Source: DASZTV01 sp036268405
GTDB taxonomy: Bacteria; Actinomycetota; Actinomycetes; JAFAQI01
Direction of reading: 5' to 3'
DNA: 12,798 bases
Assembly (NCBI GenBank): GCA_036268405.1
Contig: DATAUF010000051.1
Span: 1-12,798, forward strand
The notes beneath the pieces are model-generated. The model was not told the DNA's origin, ran no database searches, and saw only the letters and a list, made by a program, of their open reading frames with translations. This document shows positions 1 through 7,180 of this stretch, piece by piece (the stretch's first letter is position 1; each line of letters opens with the position of its first letter). Position numbers and translations under genes: made by a program.

Positions 1-192
1 GCGCTGACCCCTCGCGAGCACGAAGTGCTCGCACTGGTCGCCACCGGGCGCAGCAACCGGGAGATCGCGGCGGCGCTGTTCATCAGCGCGAAGACGGTGA
101 GCGTGCACATCTCGAACCTGCTCGGCAAGCTCGAGGCGGGCAGCCGCACCGAGGCGGTCGCCATTGCGCGCCGCCGCGGCCTGCTGGACTGA
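1..192 (+). CDS. LuxR-family transcriptional regulator, C-terminal HTH domain (5' part outside window)
   Basis: The first 63 codons in frame 1 read into a TGA at 190-192 and form a complete LuxR-type DNA-binding domain. The opening is LTPREHEVLALVATGRSNRE, followed by the helix-turn-helix core with EIA at visible residues 21-23 and the recognition helix around KTVSVHISNL. The tail, SRTEAVAIARRRGLLD, is typical of the family. The upstream sensor or receiver part lies outside the window, so I cannot tell a NarL-type response regulator from a larger ATPase-type LuxR protein. The gene converges on pknB; only 9 bases separate the two stop codons and I see no terminator hairpin between them. The DNA-binding assignment is secure; the signal it responds to is unknown. 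Confidence 0.88.
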   Translation, partial: ALTPREHEVLALVATGRSNREIAAALFISAKTVSVHISNLLGKLEAGSRTEAVAIARRRGLLD

Positions 193-201
193 CCGCGCCG
201 G

Positions 202-1923
202 TTACGGAGGTGGCAGCTCGCCGTCCGGTGGCGTCGAGTCTGTCGCAGTCGGTGTGATCGTCGGGCTGGGACTGGTGGTCGGCAGGGCCTGTTCGTCGAT
301 GTAGATGATCACCGTGGATCCCGAGTCGGCGTACGCGCCGCCGGCCGGTGTCTGGCTGATGACCTCGCCGTCGTGCTTCTTGGTGTACAGCGCGGTGGGC
401 TTGCTCGTCACCTCGAAGCCGTCCTGTTGGAGCAGCGCAGTGGCAGTGGCCTCGTCGTCGCCCTTCACGTCGGGCACCTTCACGTGGGAGTTCGACACCG
501 TCAGGGTCACCTTGCTACCCGCCGCGATGGTGCTTCCCGCCGCGGGGTCGCTGTCGAGCACCTGACCTTGGGTGACCGGGGAGTTCTTGACCACCACGTT
601 GCCCAGCTTGAGCTTCGATTGCTCGAGCGCCTCCTTCGCCTGTTGCTGGGTCAGGCCGACCAGGCCCGCCGGGACGGTGACGTACTGGATGCCGTTGGAG
701 ATGACGAGGTCAACAGACTGCCCCTTGCGCAACAGGATGCCGGCGGGAGGGTTCTGGCTGACGACCGCGCCCTTGTCATTGGTCTGCGTGTAGGTATCGG
801 TCACCAACCCGACCCGAAGGCCCTGGCCGGTGAGGGTCGACTGGGCGTCGGCGTAGGTCTGCCCGACGACGTTGGGAGTGTTGAGGTCACCGGCGTTGCC
901 GGTCAGCACGTTTTGGGCGATCAGCAGTGCGATCACGAACACGGCGAGTGTGGCCGCCGCGAGCACTGCGTAGGCCGCGCCGCGACGCCGCGCCGGCGGC
1001 TCGCGCAGCAGGACCGACGTCGTCGACATGGTCACGCCCAACGGCTCGCCGCCGGACAGCACCGGCCGGGCGTGCACCGGACGCCCGGCGAGCGCGCGCT
1101 CGATGTCGGCACGCATCTCCGTCGCGTTGGCGTACCGGTTGACGGCGTTCTTGGCCATTGCGACGAGCACGATCGCGTCGACGTCCGGGGGAACGTCCGG
1201 CTCCACCGTCGACGGCGGGGCGGGGTCCTCGCGCACATGCTGGTAAGCGACTGCGACCGCGGACTCGCCGGTGAAAGGCGGCGCACCGGTGAGCAGCTCG
1301 TAGAGGACGCAGCCGGTCGAGTAGATGTCGCTGCGCGCATCGACGTGCTCGCCGCGAGCCTGCTCCGGCGAAAGGTAGTGCGCGGTCCCGACCACCGCAG
1401 CGGTCTGCGTCATCGTTGACGTCGAGCTGGTGAGGGCGCGGGCGATGCCGAAGTCCATGACCTTGACCTCACCGGTCGCCGTCACCATGACGTTGCCCGG
1501 CTTGATGTCGCGGTGCACGATCCCCGCGGCGTGCGCCTGCTCGAGCGCCTCGCAGATCGCGGCGGTGATCTCCAGCGCTCGGCGCGGCAGCAGGCGGCCC
1601 TCGGCGGCAAGGATGTCCCGCAGCGTCCGGCCTTCGACGTACTCCATGACGATGTACGGCGTGGTGTTTCCGTCCACGACACCTTCGCCGGTGTCGTAGA
1701 CCGCAACGATTGATGGCGAGTTCAGCGACGCGGCCGACTGGGCTTCGCGCCGGAACCGCGCCTGGAACGTCGGATCGCGGGCCAGGTCGCGGCGCAGCAG
1801 CTTGATCGCCACCTGACGCCCGAGCCGGACATCGCGACCGAGCCGCACCTCGGCCATGCCGCCATGGCCGATGACCTCGCCGACCTCGTAGCGATCCGCG
1901 ATGAGCGCGCGCTTCCTAGCCAT
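202..1923 (-). CDS. pknB: Transmembrane Ser/Thr protein kinase PknB with three PASTA domains
   Basis: Receptor-type Hanks kinase of 573 aa coordinating wall growth. All catalytic motifs are intact: Gly-rich loop GHGGMAEV at 19-26, VAIK lysine K41, HRD at 137-139, KPGN at 141-144, DFG at 157-159, and SPEQ at 185-188. The activation loop carries MTQTAAVVGT (171-180), so T172 and T174 match the autophosphorylated threonines of M. tuberculosis PknB. A basic juxtamembrane patch (ARRRG, 311-315) precedes one membrane segment (about 316-337). Three PASTA repeats follow outside the cell (about 347-410, 413-478, 480-544), then a Pro/Thr-rich tail. M. tuberculosis PknB is about 626 aa with four PASTA domains, so this one is a repeat shorter. 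The ATG at 1923 lies 6 bases after the upstream stop, with AGGGA at 1933-1937 as a moderate ribosome site. It is the last gene of the operon; known partners are PstP, the FHA proteins and PbpA. Confidence 0.96.
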   Translation of the reverse strand: MARKRALIADRYEVGEVIGHGGMAEVRLGRDVRLGRQVAIKLLRRDLARDPTFQARFRREAQSAASLNSPSIVAVYDTGEGVVDGNTTPYIVMEYVEGRTLRDILAAEGRLLPRRALEITAAICEALEQAHAAGIVHRDIKPGNVMVTATGEVKVMDFGIARALTSSTSTMTQTAAVVGTAHYLSPEQARGEHVDARSDIYSTGCVLYELLTGAPPFTGESAVAVAYQHVREDPAPPSTVEPDVPPDVDAIVLVAMAKNAVNRYANATEMRADIERALAGRPVHARPVLSGGEPLGVTMSTTSVLLREPPARRRGAAYAVLAAATLAVFVIALLIAQNVLTGNAGDLNTPNVVGQTYADAQSTLTGQGLRVGLVTDTYTQTNDKGAVVSQNPPAGILLRKGQSVDLVISNGIQYVTVPAGLVGLTQQQAKEALEQSKLKLGNVVVKNSPVTQGQVLDSDPAAGSTIAAGSKVTLTVSNSHVKVPDVKGDDEATATALLQQDGFEVTSKPTALYTKKHDGEVISQTPAGGAYADSGSTVIIYIDEQALPTTSPSPTITPTATDSTPPDGELPPP

Positions 1924-1929
1924 CTCGGC

Positions 1930-2973
1930 TCATCCCTGTCCTGTCTCGGCCACGGTCAGGGACACTACTGACCCGACCTTGGCGCGTTGCCCGCCCCTCG
2001 GCGACTGGACGAGGACGCTTCCCTCGCTGCCGGCGGTGCTCGTGGTCACCGTCTCTGAATCGCGCAGTCCGGCCTCGTTGAGATCGTGCTGGGCCTGAAC
2101 GAACGACTCGCCGATGACGCTGGGCACGGTCGTCTCACCCGACCCTGCGGTGAAGATGCGCAAGAGCGCCGCGCCGCCGAGTACGACGATCGCGCCGAGC
2201 GCGATCAGCCGGTTCCGTACCCGCTTGCGTTCGTCGTCGTCGTACCAAGGTCGCGATGGTTCGACGGCTGCTTCGTCGGCCTCGTTGACCGGAGCGGCGA
2301 CGAGTTGCGGCGAGCCTTGAAGGCGCTGTGCGGCGGCGAGCGCCAATGCCGTCCGGCCGATGTCCGCTGGGTCGCGCCAATCCCCGCCGTCGAGGAGCCG
2401 GAGAAAGTCGGTCACATCGGCTGCAGGGTGCTCGCCGTCGTTGCTCAGCAGGTCGTGGGATACCCACGCCAGCGCAGCGATGTCATCGTCAGGCGTGGGT
2501 GCGCGGTCCATCGCGAAGCCGATGAGTGCGACCGATCCGTCCGGCCGGATCAGGATGTGCTCGGCGGTGAGGCCACCGTGCCCGATGCCGGCGCCATGGG
2601 GCGACACGAGGGCGAGCGCGGCCTGCCCGATGACAGCCAGAGCGTCATCGGTGGACAGTCCAGGGTCGACGTGGCTCGTCGCGGCGGACTCCCCGTCGAC
2701 GTACGCCGCGACCAGCCACGGTGGATCGTCCGTCGCGTCGTGGGCCAGGATGCTCGCGATCCCGGGTTCGACCAGTGCTTCTAGCTGGCGGGCGCGCCTG
2801 CCGAAGGCGGTACGCCATTCGGAGTCCACCGACAGGTATCGGGTGACGACGACCTGCCGGCTAGCCAGGTCGTCGTGGCCCCGCCAAACCTCTCGGCCGC
2901 CGCCCTCTGCGAGCGGTTCGATGAGCATGTAACGCTCGCCGACGGATTCCAACGGTTCCTCAGGCGTGGTCAT
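1930..2973 (-). CDS. Membrane pseudokinase with a single PASTA domain, in the pknA position
   Basis: A 347-aa protein with kinase-like layout but degenerate catalysis. The loop region is EPLAEGGGREVWRG (19-32). The VAIK lysine is replaced by T44 (VVVTRY). HRDxKxxN has become HGGLTAEH (132-139), losing the catalytic Asp, the Lys and the metal-binding Asn. DFG has become GFA (152-154), losing the Mg-binding Asp. Only about nine residues separate GFA from the subdomain IX-like DDDIAALAW, so the activation loop and APE segment are essentially gone. A basic patch (ERKRVRNR, 248-255) leads into a membrane helix (about 256-275) and one PASTA domain (about 281-342). Start: ATG 2973 overlaps the pbpA stop as ATGA; the frame stays open further upstream, but that stretch is an arginine-rich shadow of pbpA. 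Mycobacteria have active, PASTA-less PknA here. Catalysis is unlikely; I infer a partner, regulator or decoy receptor for PknB. A highly diverged pknA descendant is the simplest origin, though duplication of pknB is possible given the PASTA domain. Confidence 0.85.
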   Translation of the reverse strand: MTTPEEPLESVGERYMLIEPLAEGGGREVWRGHDDLASRQVVVTRYLSVDSEWRTAFGRRARQLEALVEPGIASILAHDATDDPPWLVAAYVDGESAATSHVDPGLSTDDALAVIGQAALALVSPHGAGIGHGGLTAEHILIRPDGSVALIGFAMDRAPTPDDDIAALAWVSHDLLSNDGEHPAADVTDFLRLLDGGDWRDPADIGRTALALAAAQRLQGSPQLVAAPVNEADEAAVEPSRPWYDDDERKRVRNRLIALGAIVVLGGAALLRIFTAGSGETTVPSVIGESFVQAQHDLNEAGLRDSETVTTSTAGSEGSVLVQSPRGGQRAKVGSVVSLTVAETGQG

Positions 2974-4442
2974 GTGCACCCCAGCACTGCGCACATGACC
3001 GCTCGCGCGATTGGCGCTGCGACCGCGCCGCCCGTCGCGTCGCTGCCGAGGCTCCCGCCGTCCTCGACCAGTACGGCGACCGCGACCTGCGGGTTCTCGG
3101 CCGGCGCGAAGCTGACGAACCACGCGTCCGGCGCCAGGTGCTGTGACGCGAGGCCGTGCTGCGCGGTGCCGGTCTTGCCCGCAACCGTGATCCCGGGGAT
3201 CTGCGCGGCGGTGCCGGTGCCGGCGCGGACCACGAGCTCCATCATCGACGCGACCTGTTGTGCAACGGGCGCGGTGACCGCTCTGCGAAGTACCTGCGGC
3301 TTGGTCTGCGACAGGACCGCGGCGTTGGCCCCGCGTACCTGAGCAACCAGATAGGGCTTCATCTCCACGCCGCCGTTGGCGATGGCGGCACCGATCTGCA
3401 CCGCCTGCAACGGCGTGAGTGCGTCGTCGTACTGGCCGATCGACGACAGCGCCGTGTTGGGCCGGTTGGCATCGACGGCGAACTGGCTGGCCGCGACCGG
3501 CAGCGGGATCGACTCCGAGGTGCCGATGCCGAACGCCTTGGCCTGCCGGGCGAGGGCATGGATGCCGATCTTCAGGCCGAGGCCGGCGAACGCGGTGTTG
3601 CACGAGATCCGGAAGGCGTCGGAGATCGTGTCGGTGCTGCCGTTGCCGCAGGATTCTCCGCCGAAGTTGTGAAGGTCGACGGTGGTGTCGGGCAGCCGCA
3701 ATGTGGTCGGCGTGGGGATCGTGCTGCTCGGGTTGAACCGGCCGGTGCTGAACGCCGCCGACGAGGTGACGATCTTGAACAGCGACCCGGGCGGATAGGT
3801 CTCGGACAGCGCCCGGTCGATCAGCGGGTCACCCGCGGCGTGCAGAAGCTGGTGGTAGTGGCGGTTGATGGATCGCGAGTTGTGCGATGAGAGCACCGAC
3901 GGGTCGTACGACGGCGAGGTGGCCAGCGCGAGGAGCGCCCCGGTGGTCGGGTTCATTGCGACGACGGCGCCGCGGACTCCCTTTAGCCCCTGGTAGGCCG
4001 CCCGCTGCGCCGCAGGGTTGAGGGTCAGCACCACCGAGCCGCCGGTAGGAGTACGTCCGGTGATCTCGTCGGAGATCCGATGCAGGAACAGCCGGTCGTC
4101 GGAGCCGGAGAGGATCGGATCTTCGGACTGCTCGATGCCGGATGCCCCGATGACCAGGGAGTAGTAGCCGGTGACCGGCGCGTACGCCGCGCCGCCCGGG
4201 TAGGTGCGGAGGTACTTCAGCACGTCGTGAGTCGCGACAGAGCGCGCGACGTCCTTGCCGCCGACGACGATCGGTCCGCGGTCACGGCTGTACTCGCCGT
4301 AGAGCACCCGGACGTTGTGCGGGTTGGCGCGAAGCGACGACGCCTGGCCCACCTGTACGACGTTGGAGTTGATCAGCAGCGCCGCGAACATCAGCAGCGC
4401 CGCGATCGCGACGTGCCGCAACGGTTTGTTCATGGCGTTCAC
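2970..4442 (-). CDS. pbpA: Class B penicillin-binding protein PbpA (peptidoglycan D,D-transpeptidase)
   Basis: A 490-aa transpeptidase that cross-links peptidoglycan on the outer face of the membrane, expected to pair with RodA. One N-terminal anchor helix (about 8-25) is followed by a dimerisation region and the penicillin-binding domain. All three active-site motifs are present: SxxK as S220-L-F-K223 inside YPPGSLFKIV, SxN as S280-C-N282, and KTG as K423-T-G425 inside AGKTGTAQHG. Length matches M. tuberculosis PbpA (about 490 aa). The GTG at 4442 overlaps the rodA TGA as GTGA, giving a 4-base coupled junction; ATG three codons in (4433) is an alternative start. The 3' end overlaps the pseudokinase gene by 4 bases. 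In mycobacteria PbpA is a PknB substrate; I infer but cannot show that here. Confidence 0.95.
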   Translation of the reverse strand: MNAMNKPLRHVAIAALLMFAALLINSNVVQVGQASSLRANPHNVRVLYGEYSRDRGPIVVGGKDVARSVATHDVLKYLRTYPGGAAYAPVTGYYSLVIGASGIEQSEDPILSGSDDRLFLHRISDEITGRTPTGGSVVLTLNPAAQRAAYQGLKGVRGAVVAMNPTTGALLALATSPSYDPSVLSSHNSRSINRHYHQLLHAAGDPLIDRALSETYPPGSLFKIVTSSAAFSTGRFNPSSTIPTPTTLRLPDTTVDLHNFGGESCGNGSTDTISDAFRISCNTAFAGLGLKIGIHALARQAKAFGIGTSESIPLPVAASQFAVDANRPNTALSSIGQYDDALTPLQAVQIGAAIANGGVEMKPYLVAQVRGANAAVLSQTKPQVLRRAVTAPVAQQVASMMELVVRAGTGTAAQIPGITVAGKTGTAQHGLASQHLAPDAWFVSFAPAENPQVAVAVLVEDGGSLGSDATGGAVAAPIARAVMCAVLGCT

Positions 4443-5839
4443 AGCCGGATCGCCATCGTCGCTGCTTCGTCGGGCACATCGGGCCGGTCCGGCGCCGGCC
4501 GTCGGGCCGAGTCACTGATCCGGATCAGCAGCGCGAGCAGCACCCAGTTTGAGACCAGACTCGACCCGCCATAGGAAAGGAAGGGCAGTGTCAGGCCGGT
4601 GAGCGGGATCAGCCGGGTGACGCCGCCGACCTGGACGAAGACCTGCAGCGCCAGCCCGAAGGCCAGCCCCGCGCCGAGCAGCTTGCCGAACTCGTCCCGG
4701 GTGCCGATCGCCGCCCGCAGCCCGCGCATCACGATCAACAGGTAGATCACCAGCACCGCCATCAGCCCGGCGAGGCCGAGCTCCTCGGCGATCGTCGAGG
4801 CGATGAAGTCGGTGTTGGCGAACGGGACCAGGTCGGGCCGCCCCTGTCCTAGCCCGGTGCCGAAGATGCCGCCGGTGGCTTGGCCGAACAACCCCTGCGC
4901 GAGCTGGTAGCTCTGATCGGTGATCGTGCGGGGATCCAGCGGGTGTAGCCAGATCTCGACGCGATCGTGGACATGGCCGATCGTGTGAAACGCGAACAGC
5001 GAGCCTGCGATGAAGAGCACGACGCCGATCAGCAGCCATGACCGCCGCTCGGTCGCGATGTAGAGCATGGCGACGAAGATGCCGAAGAAAAGCAGGCTTG
5101 AGCCGAGGTCGCTCTCTCGGGTCAGGATCAGCAGGCTCGCACCCCACGCGACGATCACCGGTCCGAGGTCGCGGCCGCGCGGCAGCGTGACACCGAGGAT
5201 CCGGCGGCCGGCGAGGGCCAGCACGTCCCGCTTTCGCACGAGATACCCGGCGAAGAACACCTCGAGGGCGAGCTTCGCGATCTCCCCTGGCTGGAACGAG
5301 AACCCGCCGAACCGGATCCAGATGCGCGCGCCGTTGACGGTGCTGTGGCTGGCCGGCAGCAGGGCAGGCAGCACGAGCAGGCCGAGTCCCACCGCCATCG
5401 CGGTGTAGGTCAGCGACTCCAGCCGGCGGTGGTCGCGGATAACCACGAGAACGCCGACGAACAGCCCGATGCCGATGATCGTCCAGACCAGCTGCAAGGG
5501 GGCGGCGGACGTGCCCGCGCTGACGCCCGTGGCCTTCGCCCGGCTGGTCGCCGCGAGGTCGAGCCGGTGGATCAGCACCAGGCCGAGCCCGTTGAGGACG
5601 ACGGCCGCCGGAAGCAGCACCGGATCGGCGTACGGCGCGAACCGGCGAACCGCGAGATGGGCGACTCCGGCGAGTGCGATGAAGCCCAGTCCGTCACTCA
5701 GCAATCCGCTCGGCAGCTTGGAAGAGTAGGCCGCGCTGGCTGAGGTGAACGCGACCATCGTGAGGACGAGCCCGAAGCCGATGAGTGCCAGCTCCGTGCC
5801 CCGACGTTTGATCCCGATCGGTGCGGCGACGTCGGTCAT
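4439..5839 (-). CDS. rodA: SEDS-family peptidoglycan glycosyltransferase RodA/FtsW
   Basis: A polytopic membrane protein of 466 aa that polymerises lipid II into glycan strands. Family landmarks are NGARIWIR (169-176), FQPGEIAKL (182-190), the ESDLGSSLLFF segment with D244 as the presumed catalytic aspartate, GTGLGQGRPD (327-336), TDFIASTIAEELG (343-355) and TLPFLSYGGSSL (417-428). About ten hydrophobic segments are visible. The start at ATG 5839 overlaps the pstP TGA as ATGA and gives a length like mycobacterial RodA (about 469 aa). An in-frame GTG-type extension to 5968 would add 43 residues of low-hydrophobicity sequence inside pstP and is unlikely. Being next to pbpA favours RodA (elongation) over FtsW (division), but motifs alone do not separate the two. 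Confidence 0.94.
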   Translation of the reverse strand: MTDVAAPIGIKRRGTELALIGFGLVLTMVAFTSASAAYSSKLPSGLLSDGLGFIALAGVAHLAVRRFAPYADPVLLPAAVVLNGLGLVLIHRLDLAATSRAKATGVSAGTSAAPLQLVWTIIGIGLFVGVLVVIRDHRRLESLTYTAMAVGLGLLVLPALLPASHSTVNGARIWIRFGGFSFQPGEIAKLALEVFFAGYLVRKRDVLALAGRRILGVTLPRGRDLGPVIVAWGASLLILTRESDLGSSLLFFGIFVAMLYIATERRSWLLIGVVLFIAGSLFAFHTIGHVHDRVEIWLHPLDPRTITDQSYQLAQGLFGQATGGIFGTGLGQGRPDLVPFANTDFIASTIAEELGLAGLMAVLVIYLLIVMRGLRAAIGTRDEFGKLLGAGLAFGLALQVFVQVGGVTRLIPLTGLTLPFLSYGGSSLVSNWVLLALLIRISDSARRPAPDRPDVPDEAATMAIRL

Positions 5840-7128
5840 GGACTTGTGACACACCAAGGGGGCAGGGACGGCGTCGCGCGCGCCGCTGGCTGCCGCGCGA
5901 CGGTGTGCCGATGGTGCTTCGGCGAGGTCGTTGGTGTCGGGCTCGGGCTCGGTGTGACGAGAGCGCATGCCTCCTGACGGAGACTGCTGACCACACTCTG
6001 CGCACCGTCCTGTCCGGACGTGGTGATGCCGTTGGCCAGCCGGTCACGGTCGTCCTGCGGCAGCGCTGAGGCGGGAAGGTTGCTGCGCTGCTTGAGGTGT
6101 GACAGCGAGACGCCGGCGGCGCTGCCCTGGACACCGCGGTAGGTGGCGACGTTGCCGTGGTCGGCGGCGACGTACCACTGGCTGCGGACGTAGAGGAACG
6201 TCCCGCCGACCGCCACGATGACCAGCAAGATGACGACGGCCGCGACGATGGCCAGGGTCCGGCCGATCCCTCGCCCGCTCGATTGCCTTGGGGGACGGAC
6301 TTGGGAACGCTGGACGAGCTTGCTTCTGGCCGCAGGCGCGTCCGGCTCCCGGTCGGGTGTCGTCGTCACCGCCGCAGCACCGCCGACGATCGGCCGCGGC
6401 ATAGGCGGAGGCGAATCGACCGGCTCGGCGACGATGCACGTCACGTTGTCGGGTGCGCCGGCCTCCAGCGCCAGCTCGACGAGCCGCTCGCAGATCGCTT
6501 GCGGGTCTTCGCCGTCGCCGAGCGCCTGGGCGATGGCCGCCTCGTCGACGTAGTCCGACAGACCGTCGCTGCACAGCAGGTAACGGTCGCCCGGTTGTGA
6601 CTGCAGCGGCTCGAGGTCGGGTTCGGACTCGCCGCGGCCGTCCAGCGACCGCAGGATCCACGACCGGCGCGGATGGACGAGCGCCTCTTCCGGCGTGATC
6701 TCGCCCTCGTCCACGAGCGACTGGACGAGGCTGTGGTCGTGGGTGATCTGAGCCATCTCGCCGTCGCGGAACCGGTACGCGCGCGAGTCGCCGATGTGGG
6801 CGATGCCCGCCGCCTCGCCGGCCCACAGCACGGCGGTCAGCGTGGTGCCCATGCCGGCCAGCGACGAGTCGTTTCGGATCGCGTCGTGGAGCGCCTCGTC
6901 GGCGCGGCGCACCGCGTCGCCGAGGGCGGCGAGTGGGTCGTCGATCGCGGGGTCGGTGTCGAGCGGTGCGAGCGCCGTTACCGCCAGGCGGCTCGCGATC
7001 TCGCCCGCGACGGCGCCGCCGACGCCGTCGGCCACCACGAGAAGACGGGCGCCGGCGTACAGCGCGTCCTCATTGCCGTCACGCACCAGACCGACATGGG
7101 ACTTGGCGCCGACCGCCCAGCCGCCCAC
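5836..7128 (-). CDS. pstP: PP2C-family Ser/Thr protein phosphatase PstP
   Basis: Metal-dependent phosphatase that reverses PknB-type phosphorylation at the inner membrane face. Numbered from GTG 7128 (430 aa), motifs are RDGNED (16-21), VADGVGG (32-38, usually DGMGG), GMGTTLTA (92-99), HIGDSRAY (111-118), LLCSDGLSD (184-192) and GAPDNVT (224-230), which together give the PP2C metal ligands. A basic/Pro-rich linker leads to one membrane helix (about 290-312), then an outer domain ending in a Pro/Ser/Thr-rich tail. Start choice: GTG 7128 has a GGAGG ribosome site 5 bases upstream and leaves the usual short lead before SHVGLVRDGNED; ATG 7152 would add 8 residues but has no visible ribosome site. 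M. tuberculosis PstP is about 514 aa, so the outer region is shorter here. Confidence 0.94.
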   Translation of the reverse strand: MGGWAVGAKSHVGLVRDGNEDALYAGARLLVVADGVGGAVAGEIASRLAVTALAPLDTDPAIDDPLAALGDAVRRADEALHDAIRNDSSLAGMGTTLTAVLWAGEAAGIAHIGDSRAYRFRDGEMAQITHDHSLVQSLVDEGEITPEEALVHPRRSWILRSLDGRGESEPDLEPLQSQPGDRYLLCSDGLSDYVDEAAIAQALGDGEDPQAICERLVELALEAGAPDNVTCIVAEPVDSPPPMPRPIVGGAAAVTTTPDREPDAPAARSKLVQRSQVRPPRQSSGRGIGRTLAIVAAVVILLVIVAVGGTFLYVRSQWYVAADHGNVATYRGVQGSAAGVSLSHLKQRSNLPASALPQDDRDRLANGITTSGQDGAQSVVSSLRQEACALVTPSPSPTPTTSPKHHRHTVARQPAARATPSLPPWCVTSP

Positions 7129-7133
7129 TACGT

Positions 7134-7138
7134 CCTCC
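7134..7138 (-). promoter_or_regulatory. Ribosome binding site deciding the pstP start
   Basis: Read on the minus strand this is GGAGG, 5 bases before GTG 7128. It is the only strong Shine-Dalgarno match near the pstP start and favours the GTG over the ATG at 7152, which is preceded by a hairpin instead. Confidence 0.55.
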
Positions 7139-7163
7139 ACCCCGCCCACCATCCGACAGTGGC

Positions 7164-7178
7164 GCCGGCTTCGCCGGC
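7164..7178 (-). other. Perfect 6-bp hairpin between fhaB and pstP
   Basis: On the minus strand the sequence is GCCGGC-GAA-GCCGGC: a perfect six-base-pair GC stem with a three-base loop. It lies just after the fhaB stop (7181) and before both candidate pstP starts. No T-run follows, so it is not a canonical intrinsic terminator. It could attenuate, process or shape translation at the only sizeable gap inside the operon. Confidence 0.45.
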
Positions 7179-7180
7179 AC

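Noticed and set aside
373..1419. 348-aa open frame antisense to pknB
   Set aside because: It is opposite the PknB PASTA, membrane and kinase coding sequence, has low-complexity Arg/Val/Gly composition and shows no recognisable domain.
2086..2784. 232-aa open frame antisense to the pseudokinase gene
   Set aside because: I considered it because the kinase here is degenerate, but the minus frame has coherent kinase-like layout, a membrane helix and a PASTA domain, and the antisense frame has none.
2974..3603. Upstream in-frame extension of the pseudokinase gene (557-aa reading)
   Set aside because: The extra 210 residues are arginine/proline-rich and lie wholly inside pbpA in another frame; the ATGA overlap at 2973 and the kinase-like N-terminus right after it mark the true start.
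5840..5968. 43-residue N-terminal extension of rodA
   Set aside because: It is polar, unlike the family, and overlaps the end of pstP; ATG 5839 gives the normal length and a coupled overlap.
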